DNA of 64,000 bases from Triatoma infestans. Lineage: Eukaryota > Arthropoda > Insecta > Hemiptera > Reduviidae. Positions 55,216-64,000 of the stretch are shown here, piece after piece (position 1 is the stretch's first letter; each line of letters begins with the position of its first letter). The notes below the pieces were generated by a model that saw nothing but the letters and a program-made list of their open reading frames with translations, ran no database searches and was not told the DNA's origin. The position numbers and the translations under genes were made by a program. The stretch covers positions 62,001 to 126,000 of the forward strand of contig JAAEAF010014916.1 of NCBI GenBank assembly GCA_011037195.1. The letters are read 5' to 3'.

Positions 55216-56526
55216 AAGTACTAAATGAGAATATTCATCTCTCTTCTTCAACCATTCTAGCGTTTGCGTTTCACTTGACGAGTAGTGCCAAGCGCCAAAA
55301 TAATAGCTAAGCAAGCTTTTGTACGATTATTCATAGATAATTTGGAAGGGAAAAACCAGCAAATAACCGAGTAAAACACGTAGATACACTCTCCTACTGG
55401 CAGAAGCAGTAAGTACTGAGCAAACTTATTGACAAAAGTATTGCCAATAATATTGATCGTGTAAGGTAGTGAAGTATTGAGACTGGTTAGCACGAGGATT
55501 GATGGTTGTATGCTAATATTGTCAATATTATTGACCGTGTAGGGGTCGCTTAAGAAGATGGTCATGAGGAGGTTACAGAGTAGGAAGGTTACGTGATGGT
55601 ATGTTACGAAGTATATATTGAGCTGAGACTGGTAATAAAAGCAAAGTTTAATAACTAATTGCACATTTCTATAAGATTAAACCTAAGAATAGAACATTAT
55701 GCTTAGTTTATAGAAAATCGCAAAAAAGTGAAAAATCCAGTCAGTAAAGAGGTTGAGGAATTTTGGCAGATAACTTACTGTCGGATTCCATGGTGTGTTA
55801 CATAAACGGATTGTCTTCGGATTGTGCGATTATTCGTTTTTTGAGCTATGCTATTGACATACATACCCAAATCATTTTCTAAAAACCACCTTTTCGTACT
55901 CAGGGGACCAACAAAATGTGTATTTCCAGTGATAAATCGAGATAGATAACTTGGCACGATTACAATGCTTCCACTTACCTAGAGAAAGTACAAATCGCAC
56001 AAAGACAAACTTGATATTCCATTTAGTACCCCGTCACATCTGACGCGAAAATTTTGGTTAAAATCCATCAATCGGGGGAGAACTTACCCAATTTTTTTTT
56101 CCTAATTTCTCGCAGTTTTGTCGAAAATAGCTCTAATGATTTGCTCTAAAGTTCGTATACTAATTACACACACAAAAATGCCTATATTTTTATTTGATAT
56201 AGTTTATTCAGAAAAATTGTTTTTTGTGGGAGTTCTGGCAGAATTATGACGTTAAGCTTCCCTCTAAAGTGCCATTTCCATGCAATGTACAATTTTACAA
56301 TCAATGTATATAATATTATAGTGAATGTTAAATACATTGCTACGATTCTTCGATTTGGAGCTATTTTGTTTTTAGTTTTTCAAACACACATTCATATACA
56401 CATGCGAACAAAGACATTGCCAAAGATAGACCATTTCCTTAAAAACCTCTCAAATCTGTTGTGATTGGTTCCGCAGAGTTGGAAAGCATCAGAGATATTT
56501 TCCGTGATAGCCTGCTTCTTTTTGTG

Positions 56527-56566
56527 GTAATTGACCGGTTTCGGGCGTTCGCCCATCATCAGTATC
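56527..56566 (-). ncRNA. Hammerhead ribozyme-like motif, degraded stem I
   Basis: Minus strand CTGATGA, T, GGGCGAACGCCC, GAAAC, CG, GTC, then AATT; the flanking bases do not form the CATC/GATG stem, so this half is probably inactive. Confidence 0.45.
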
Positions 56567-56582
56567 ACACTGTTTGACAAAG

Positions 56583-56620
56583 CATCCTGATGATGGGCGA
56601 ACGCTCGAAACCGATCGATG
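56583..56620 (+). ncRNA. Hammerhead ribozyme-like motif
   Basis: CATC, CTGATGA, T, GGGCGAACGCTC, GAAAC, CG, ATC, GATG. Stem II has a G-U in place of G-C, stem I is kept, and AUC is an acceptable NUH cleavage triplet. Confidence 0.6.
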
Positions 56621-56704
56621 ACCACAAAAAGAATCAGGCTATCACGGAAAATATCTCTGATACCTCTCAAACCCGCCTGAAAACATGTATTTCCTATTTT
56701 TTAT

Positions 56705-59690
56705 TTTATTTATAAATATAGACAATACTGAAAAAAAATCGATGTCATTTTTTTTTGTAAAATTCCTATTATGACAGATATTCAAACCCCCATAGGTATA
56801 TGTTTACATAAGAAATGACTTTCTTTTGCATTGAAAACCCGTATATAAATTTTAAAATTGAAAAATATGAGTTCTGAAAGTTCATTTTTAATTTAGAAAG
56901 TTGTTTTTATTAAATATCATATTTATGGAAAACAAATATACTGATTGACAGCAAGCATTTTTTTTTTAATTTAGTAGAATTACGTGCATATTTCGAGCCA
57001 ATTCATACATTTTGTAACGGAGTTATTTTTTAATAAGAAATGATTGACATGTGGCTACATGAGACTGATAAACGAATTGTTTTCATCATTTTAACACTCA
57101 TTCTTCTTCTCTTGAAATGGTGAACTATTGGCCATTTGTTTAATACAAAAATTGGAAAAAGACAACAATTATTTAAAAACAGCAATTCAATTATTGTGGC
57201 CAAATATTGCATAATTATTAATGTCTTAGTTTTTTATGTTTTGTTTTATTTTCAAGTTTATTTTGAATTCAAGATTAGACATTGTATCATATTAAAAAAA
57301 AAATAAAGTTTATTTTGATCACAAATTGTTAGTTATGTCACTACAAATAGTCTCCATTGGAAGTAAAAGGAAGAAAAAGTGACCAGTCTAAAGTTCACTG
57401 CAGAAAAGATTAGTCTCATTACTAAAGGTTCCTAATTGTAAAAATCATAAAATTTAAAAGTTACAAAAGGCTTTGAGAGTAATACAAAAATATCCTCTTT
57501 ATATCTCTAAAATAAAATATATAACATATTCAAATTAGTCGCAACCTTGGAGGTTACTTTTCCTTACAATTTTTGATACATAAATTGTACATGTTTAAGA
57601 GTAAAGAAAAGAAAACTGCAGAATAAGAAAATCGGAGCAGAAAATAATAAAGTAAGGAAGCAAAGTAATGTATCGAAAAGTTAATTAAAAAGAAGATAGA
57701 AAATTTGACTAAAGAAGAATAATTTGTTTATCTCTCCGAAGAAATGAACGATGATGATAAAGAAGTGGTTTATTCCGATGGAATTTCTTCTGGTTCCAGT
57801 TGTAATAACAACTTCGCTATTCTATGCTGAACTCTGTTGGTCAGATATGGAAGTAGATACCACATTTAGTTTAAAAAAAAATTCATTGTGGAAAGCTCAT
57901 AAGGCTTTGGGCCTTGATTTTATACCATACGATTTTTTTTTTTTAATAACTCCCAATTTATACCTTACAAAATAACAACCATTTAATATTTATTATTACT
58001 ATTATAAAGTAATACCTGTGGGCCAATGTCCACATAGTTTACCATTGAATCAGTTATCTACTCTTTATACACAAAAAAGAACATGTGTATTCAAAAAATA
58101 ATTTTAGAGAAATTTCTTTAATTAAATTCTTAATCTTAGGAATCTTATTAAAATGATATGTAACTGGGTAAATTCAAAAAGTATTGTTAATAAATGTCAG
58201 ACTTTTGTATCCTAGTTACTCATAATTTTGTCTCATTCAATTTAATCAAAGTTATATTGACAAAAAAATATAGTGTGAAACTTGGCATATTTTCTGAAAC
58301 TTGGAATTTTTACTAAACTTTTATTGCCAATAAAAAGTTTTATTTTACTTGTTAGTTCAAATCAATGCAGGCACCAAAATTAGACCATAATGCTGCAGAC
58401 ATAAACAGCAATAAATAGCAATCAATACCGAAAAACTTCTTAGTTTAGATTTTAGCACAAATCACAAACACTTTTAAAATAATGTTTTATAAAAAAAAAA
58501 TGAAGTGAAAGTGATAAATTTGTAATCAATACATTAAACTCACAGGTTTAAAGAAAATCGATGGAGCCGAAAACTTATAAAGCTATTTTTGGTCGATAAA
58601 ATCAATTGATAAAAATAAAAATTTCTCTCTAAATTAAAATATTTGGCATTCTTTTTATTTCTTCTTATTATTTTTTACATTTCCAACATTGACCATTTTT
58701 AGTTTATTTACCAATAAATTGTAAACTTTACCTTCTTTTTCACTAAATAAACACATACAAATTACATTCTAAATGAATAAATATATATAATTAAACGCAT
58801 TCACTTTTACATTAATTACTAAATCAACTTGAATGTGATTAGTTCCGTAATTAAATCAAGATTATTTGCACAATGTTAGTGATGTATTAATTTTGCTTGT
58901 ACCACCATACCAACATCATTATCAACACCTAGTCTATACTAATTAAGGTTGCACTAATTAGTGTCATGATCTAATCAAGCTGTTACATACGCCATGTTAA
59001 ACTATACAAGTGTGAGTGGCACACTGTCCTTTACTAGTTAGTTAATTCTATTTGAATAATTTAAATTATCATCTATAAGAAAATGTATTTGTTATTTATT
59101 ATAATTACATTATTGAGTCCATAAATTACTATATATATATTGTGAAATGGAGGCAAATGAAAACTTGGAACTCATTATGTCTAATGTAGTAGTATTGATC
59201 TTTGATAGAGGTGTTTATTTAGTGAAATTAATATGAAAACTAGCAGCTAATCAAATTTGTCGCTAAACAATGTATTGCTTTTGAGTGTAGTTATTTAAAA
59301 AAAAAAAAGTTTCTGCCTTCACTTATGCGTGAGAGGAATTGTTGCTATTTGTGACATAGATTTTAGAAAGTATGTTCTAACTAGAAAAAATAAAATATGT
59401 TATGACGTATCTTAGAGTGCGAGTTTTCATTGGGAAATGCAGTTTTGAGGCCCCTGAATACAAAAAATAATAAAATAAAATAAAGAATTAGAAATAAATA
59501 AAATTCATCATTTCATTCACAATGCACACAAATACTTAAGTAATAAGTATATAATACAAAAATAAGTACATAATACATACATAATTTTTAAACAAACAAT
59601 ATTAATTTACCTAATAGTAAAACCAATGCAATAATGGCTACAAAGCTTACTAATCTATGGGCTATCTGGTGGTTGTGAATATTATATTCT
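56705..59690. other. No gene seen; AT-rich with faint HR1 traces
   Basis: Small HR1-like pieces near 58535-58570 (GGTTTAAAGAAAATCGATGG) and 59420-59455 (GAGTTTTCATTGGGAAATG, TTTTGAGGCCCC). Otherwise nothing recognisable; the 57751-57975 ORF has no domain. Confidence 0.45.
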
Positions 59691-59696
59691 CTATAC

Positions 59697-60488
59697 TTTC
59701 TCTTACTCCCTAGTAAGAGAAAGTATTGCCACCGAGGCAGGTATAATCGAAATTGACTTTTCACCGAAAATACATGTTTTAATGTACCATAAATATGACT
59801 AAAATGTTTATAGAAATGGTCTGTATGGAACTGTGTGTGGGTTTTAACAGAATATCTCAAAAACGAAAGAAAACAGGAAACTCAAACATGATATTCCATT
59901 TAGGCAGGTCCACCACATCAGAACGAAGATTTCGAGCAAAATCTATCAACCGGAAATGCGACTTTGCGGAATGTTTTTTTTTCAGTTCAGTTTTTCGTGA
60001 TTTCCACTTCAGTAAGAGTATAATACCCAGTTTCACCACCCACGTGGTTAAATTAATACACATTACAAATATTAATAGAATTCTGAATTTGAAGAAAATC
60101 GGTTTACCGGAATTGCGATTTTACAGAATAGGATTCTGAGCTATTTTGGAGTTTTCTCAATGATGATTAAATTGATTTTCTGGAAATGCTTGCTGGATAG
60201 ACAGAAATGTATCACTTTTATTTGAAACATTTTTCTGAAAAATTGATTTTATAGAGGTATCAGAGATCTGTTAGTTAGTTTAAAATTAAATTAGCATAAG
60301 CTTTTCGAATATTGACAAACAGCGCTCCACATAAGACCAATAAAGTATACAATTAAAATCCCCATCACCATTTTTATGACCAGCCGATCTAAACATTGTC
60401 CTATTGCAATTTTAAAGAATATTTCTTGATTAAATTGTATTAATTAGAGTAAGAGGAAGTTGTGTGAGTATTCACACCACATTTTTTT
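59697..60488 (+). repeat. HR1 older-subfamily copy, full-length
   Basis: Perfect hairpin CTTTCTCTTACT..AGTAAGAGAAAG at 59698, TTTTCACCGAAAATACATG, CGAAGATTTCGAGCAAAATC, CAACCGGAAATGCGAC, GGTTTACCGGAATTGCGAT, end AGAGTAAGAGGAAGTTGTG and ATTCACACCACATTTTTT. Confidence 0.85.
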
Positions 60489-60542
60489 ATCTAAATAAAC
60501 AAAATTCTAAGCTACGTGAATAAATTTGTAAACGCTTTTATT

Positions 60543-60720
60543 TATTTTTTTAAGGCGCGTCAACATCTATGGTCATTGGCACCTGGAGCCTTCTCAGTAC
60601 ACTGCCGGCCTCCAAGGAATGATCTCCCGTTGCAGACAACACTGTTCACCAGTCAGTGAGCTTAGAGGCTCCTAGAAAGAGAAAATCTAGAGTAGCATGC
60701 TAGACTCGAACCCGGGACCT
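60543..60720 (-). mobile_element. SINE family A, 5'-truncated
   Basis: T run, AAGGCGCGTCAACATC, GGAGCCTTCTCAGTACACTG, GAGGCTCCTAGAAAGAG, and B-box complement CGAACCCGGGACC. The A-box half is missing. Confidence 0.82.
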
Positions 60721-60779
60721 TTTCATTTAATTAACCATTTGTAGTCATTCCAAGATGAAGTACGATTACAATACATCAT

Positions 60780-61800
60780 CTTTCAGGAATAATAAGAAAC
60801 TGTAATACCTATCACCGAGAAAAAGTTTTCCTCCGACTTTTTTCAATTCATTGCTTTTCTTCCAGTTTTCTTCCTAAACGGTTCCAAATGTTTTTATTAA
60901 ACAACTGCGGATTCTTACTTCACATATTTAGAGATTTACTTGAAACATTTTCAGGATTAAATGATTTTAGGTCACTCTATGTGATGTCTTTACTTTGGAC
61001 TTTCGTCTAAAGTGGCCTTTTAATAAATTGTACGATTCTAACAGCTATTAAGGATTAGTAAATAAATTGAATCATTTCAAGATAAAGGAAGTCGTCAGTT
61101 TAACTAGTTTGTGTGAACGTTTCTTCGCACTTTTTATATTCATTTACTCTGCAGGAGGAACTATTACTATCGTGTCACATTTTCGATATGACAACGTATA
61201 CACATAAATTCTTGTCACTTTTATTTGAAATACTGTCCGGGAAAAAGGTTTTTGAGGGTTTTAGCAGTAATCTTAAGGCTCTTCTGTAAATTACATTCTT
61301 CGGTACAATGTTGATTCTGCTATTTACCGTATATAATATTAAGGTACCACTAGCAGTATTTTTAGAATTCCAAATTGGAAGAAAATTGGTTCACCGGGTG
61401 GGTAACAAGAAATATAAAATCCGTCAATCGAAAGTCAGTATTAATGAATGTTTTCTTCTTCTTTTTTCAGTTTTGCATGATTTTCTTCAGAACATACAGA
61501 GACCAGAAACTTGGGTTACGTTTTCCAGGAGAATTGATTCACTGCGGCACTGTAATTTTTGCTCTCTATGTAATGTAAGTTCTACCACCCATATATGTAT
61601 ATTAAACGTATGTAATGTAAGTTCTACCACCCATATATGTATATTAAACGTATGTAATGTACGTTCCTCCACCCATATATGTATATTAAACGCAATGAAT
61701 AATTTTTTAACAATTCCAAGGTTAATGTTAATTTTTCACTTAGAATTGAGTGATGCACTCTAAAAGAAAGTCGTTATGAGTTTTCGCCTTACATTTTTTA
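60780..61800 (+). repeat. HR1 older-subfamily copies, decayed, in tandem
   Basis: First copy ends GTGTGAACGTTTCTTCGCAC near 61128; a second begins CTGCAGGAGGAACTATTACT at 61150 and carries TTCACCGGGTGGG. Interrupted or extended by the 42-bp minisatellite. Confidence 0.5.
61567..61692 (+). repeat. 42-bp minisatellite, three copies
   Basis: Three head-to-tail units starting TATGTAATGTAAGTTCTACC at 61567, 61609 and 61651; the first two are identical and the third has two changes. The period is a multiple of three, so an ORF runs through as a 14-residue repeat, but nothing suggests it is translated. Confidence 0.95.
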
Positions 61801-61804
61801 TTTT

Positions 61805-62730
61805 GTTTTTATTTCATTTGCATAATTTTAAGACCACTGGTTCAAAATTTGTGCCGGTAACTTTGAAATTTGGGAAATCTCTGTTAGCAAATTTGAAATC
61901 GGTGGATCCTCACACAATGTAGAACCTGAAAAAAGTTGAAATGTTCAGGTAAATAGTTGGAATACAACCATCTCCTTTTTTATGATCTCCAAACTAGAAA
62001 TACAGTTGGAAACAATCTTTTCTTTCTTGAACAGAATTAGCATGTTCCCATGTCACTTGTTGATTGTGTTGTTTAACCAGGAGATGTTGGCCCAACTGGG
62101 TAAGAGCGAAGGAAGAAGGAAGTTGGGTGTATGTGAGAGAGAGGTCCTGATTTCCCAGGGGAGCCCTTGCCATGGGGATGGAGATATCTCTGTACCTTAC
62201 CTTTAGAAGTAAATGAGATGACCTGAGCAAACTACTATCCTGCATTACCACTACCCACAAATAACTTTCTGCAATAACCTTTCTTTTTACTAAAAACATT
62301 TGCTAGAATTAAAATAAATAAATTTTTTAAATTTATTCACGATAACTATATTGTTTTTCTTATTTTCTCTTACTTCTGTAAGTGGTTTTCGAAACTGAGT
62401 TTTCACTAAAATCTATCTATCATATTCCATGAATAACAAAAAAAAAATTAACGAACCTGATCTGTTAGTGTGTGAAAAAATATTTTTAAAAGATTAAATT
62501 TGAATGGAAAAAGGTTTTATTATATAAATGGAAAAAGGTTTGATTTGAATGGAAAATGCTATATATAATAATTTTAACCAAATTAAAATATTTTTCATTC
62601 AAATTTTCGCTTACTAGTTTTCGAACATATGGAGTAATATCCCTAAAATTAACTGTTCTGAAGCTTTTAATTCTGATTTTTAAAATGTTACTGAATTGAA
62701 AACAAATAATGGAGGCCTATGAAAATGAAA
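61805..62730. other. No gene seen; HR1 end fragment
   Basis: An HR1 hairpin-end fragment at 62362-62430 (TTTTCTCTTACTTCTGTAAG, GAGTTTTCACTAAAATC) and a GC-richer stretch at 62080-62210 of unknown nature. Confidence 0.4.
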
Positions 62731-62734
62731 AATG

Positions 62735-63770
62735 AATAGTGAGTTTTTGTGACTTGAGTAAGGCTTTTGATATGGTTAACCACCGAATACTTCTTTCAAA
62801 ATTAAAAAAATACGAAATTAGGGGTATTACGTGGAATTTCTTCCATGAATATATGACGAATAGAAGACAGTATATGCATTATAATTGTGAAAACTCGGAA
62901 GTAGCTGAAAGTAAGCGTGGTGTTTGGGACCACTTTTATTTTTATTATACATTAATAAAGTGGGAATAATTTTTCCCAAAAGAAATATTTTGTACGCTGA
63001 CGACACGCCGCTCATTGCCAAAGGAAGGGATTTAATAACAGTAACAGAGAGAACACAAACAAATATTTCATGTTTGAAAAAGTGGTTGGAGGAATATAAG
63101 CTGACTCTCAATGAGAGTAAAACAAAGAATATGGCTTTCAGTATTCGTAAAGAAGGAGAACAGAGTGACACGATAGTGTTTCTAGGGCAGTCAGCTATCT
63201 TGGAAAATCCACATTGACTCTCTGAGTAATAGACTATCTCAGATAGTATACTTACTAAGGAAATTACGAGATGAAGTTCCTTTGGAAGTTCCTTCTTTGC
63301 AATATACAGGCTGGCCTTAAGGCAAAAAAGAAATAAAGATGCAGTGACTAGAGGAAATCAGCACCAGTATACATAAGAAGCAAAGAAAATATTGACTTAC
63401 CTGTGACAAGGTTAAAGAAAACAGAATGGCTTCCAAATGTCGTTTCAATAAGAATTTTAATAAAATCCCAGTGAATATAAGATAGTTGGAAATAAGAAAA
63501 TTTGAGATGATTTTGAAAAAGTTCGTAATTTCCAACCGTTTTTATAGTGTAAAAGAATCCACTGATACAAACTGGAGCATTAAGGACTTTGAACTAAAGT
63601 GAATAGTTTGATATTTGTTTGTTTGGTGGTTAGAGTTCAGTGCTAATTCAGTTCACATAATACTACAGTCTTTTAAATATTTTATACATTTTTTTGAAGT
63701 ATTATTGTAATTGACGTGCCTTTTGTACTTGATATGTTCAGGTTTAAATAAATAAAAAATAATAACTTTT
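62735..63770 (+). pseudogene. CR1/Jockey-type non-LTR retrotransposon, 5'-truncated
   Basis: Plus strand: FCDLSKAFDMVNHRILLSKL (first catalytic block), KKYEIRGITWNFFHEYMTNR, then after a frameshift GPLLFLLYINKVGIIFPKR, ILYADDTPLIAKGRDLI (YADD box), CLKKWLEEYKLTLNESKTKN, QLSWKIHIDSLSNRLSQIVY, LLRKLRDEV. An internal deletion follows, and the C-terminal segment is LPVTRLKKTEWLPNVVSIRI and FEMILKKFVISNRFYSVKES, ending in a stop near 63601. A/T-rich 3' end with AATAAATAAAAAATAAT at 63747-63765. Frameshifts and the deletion make it inactive; it is the youngest-looking RT in the window after the 36.3-kb RNase H. Confidence 0.88.
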
Positions 63771-63774
63771 CTTA

Positions 63775-63965
63775 TCCAATTCATTACCTTGTTTTGAACA
63801 TTTTCACAAAAATAAACTTTGCCCATTTATTATCTTATTGCCACATTTTGAATAACATTTCACTAAAATTAAATACTTTTTGTACCATCTAATTATTTCA
63901 TTTTGAACAATCTGAACATTGTTTCACCAAGTTAATACTTTTTTTAACTATTTTTCCTCTTACAC
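63775..63965. repeat. Degenerate ~60-bp repeat
   Basis: Three loosely similar units with TTTTGAACATTTTCACAAAA, TTTTGAATAACATTTCACTA and GAACATTGTTTCACCAAG, each followed by TTTG or TTTTT and TTAT. Could be low-complexity coincidence. Confidence 0.35.
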
Positions 63966-64000
63966 CTTCATTTACTTACTTACTTAACTGGCGTCTCCCT

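Larger units (their letters stand above)
51868..55560. mobile_element. PIF/Harbinger-type transposon region, decayed
   Basis: Holds an MADF/BESS-type accessory gene on the plus strand and a DDE nuclease on the minus strand, the usual two-gene set in some Harbinger elements. Subterminal motif TATTGTCAATAATATTGAC followed by GTGTAAG or GTGTAGGGG recurs near 51890, 52000, 55440 and 55530 in both orientations, and GACCCTAC / GTAGGGGTC mark the likely ends. Exact termini and target duplication could not be settled. A separate LINE RNase H fragment lies inside near the right end. Confidence 0.65.
49764..55995 (-). repeat. HR1 repeat, split by a Tc1 element and a Harbinger element
   Basis: Start GGTGTGAAACACTCATATG at 49767; resumes after the Tc1 with GTTATAACTGAGAAATTC, then CAAACTCAGAATTTTGGC and ACTTTTCCCAGAGAATG to about 51865. 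The rest lies at 55685-55995 (TTGAGGAATTTTGGCAG, CTCAGGGGACC, end CTTACCTAGAGAAAGTAC). The ~3.7 kb between is the Harbinger region. Confidence 0.75.
56455..56661. mobile_element. 207-bp insertion with two hammerhead motifs as an inverted repeat
   Basis: Flanked by the perfect repeat ACCTCTCAAA (56445-56454 and 56662-56671). The halves 56488-56562 and 56587-56661 are inverted copies of the same module (GATATTTTCCGTGATAGCCT... and its complement), separated by ATCACACTGTTTGACAAAGC. The unique left end is TCTGTTGTGATTGGTTCCGC. Confidence 0.7.
55996..56700. repeat. HR1 older fragments in both orientations
   Basis: Plus: TTGATATTCCATTTAGTACC, GTTTTGTCGAAAATAGCTC, CCCTCTAAAGTGCCATTTCC. Minus from 56345: TTTTTCAAACACACATTCAT, CCATTTCCTTAAAAACC, resuming after the hammerhead insertion with GAAAACATGTATTTCC. 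Confidence 0.55.

Noticed and set aside
62080..62210. Possible micro-exon (CAG acceptor, GTAAGAG donor) in a GC-richer patch
   Set aside because: Splice-like strings are too common; no homology or second exon to support it.

Overview
This looks like a stretch of a repeat-rich, AT-rich animal genome, most likely an arthropod and probably an insect. The evidence is the assortment of metazoan mobile elements: Tc1-like, mariner, PIF/Harbinger, Helitron, several lineages of non-LTR retrotransposons, tRNA-derived SINEs and a solo LTR. Nothing bacterial is present: no operons, no long intact ORFs, no ribosome-binding sites. No host gene can be assigned with confidence. Two short ORFs (near 40.75-41.05 kb and, on the minus strand, 42.69-42.88 kb) and a GC-richer block with an X-box-like palindrome (33.65-34.4 kb) are the only candidates for host exons or a promoter. 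The rest reads as intron or intergenic DNA filled with nested transposons.

The backbone is one abundant interspersed family, called HR1 here (a label made for this window). About thirty full, truncated or interrupted copies lie on both strands. Typical intact copies run from about 0.65 to 1.1 kb. One end is a hairpin built on ACTTTCTCTTACT/AGTAAGAGGAAGT. The other end repeats AGGAGTAAGAGAAAGT, so the two ends form subterminal inverted repeats, and is followed by a second small hairpin (GTGTGA..TCACAC). Inside are a GT-type microsatellite zone and one to three tandem units of about 320 bp. Copies often sit head-to-tail. This plan resembles Helentron-associated (DINE-1-like) elements. Other elements are dated by their insertion into HR1: a 985-bp Helitron (1098-2082), a deleted mariner (6483-7289), two Tc1-like elements (13502-14947, 49810-51356), a solo LTR (14951-15673), SINEs, a non-LTR retrotransposon 3' end (36309-37104), and a Harbinger-type transposon with MADF/BESS and DDE coding remnants (about 51.87-55.56 kb).

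Layout: 0-8 kb, Jockey fragment, tandem HR1 copies with Helitron and mariner, a SINE split by a Harbinger-type element, and a hammerhead-bearing insertion. 8-13 kb, mostly unassigned AT-rich DNA plus a decayed RT. 13-20 kb, tandem HR1 copies with Tc1 and solo LTR. 20-29 kb, Jockey 3' end, decayed Tc1, two SINE families and an inverted duplication. 29-45 kb, GC-richer islands, non-LTR remnants, SINE/MITE nests and the second hammerhead insertion. 45-56 kb, old HR1 copies holding the second Tc1 and the Harbinger element. 56-64 kb, third hammerhead insertion, old HR1 copies, a 42-bp minisatellite and a CR1/Jockey-type RT.

The most interesting signals are three short insertions (120, 158 and 207 bp), each with 9-12 bp target duplications and each carrying a hammerhead-ribozyme-like core; the HR1 family itself; and several clean nested insertions that give exact element boundaries and relative ages.
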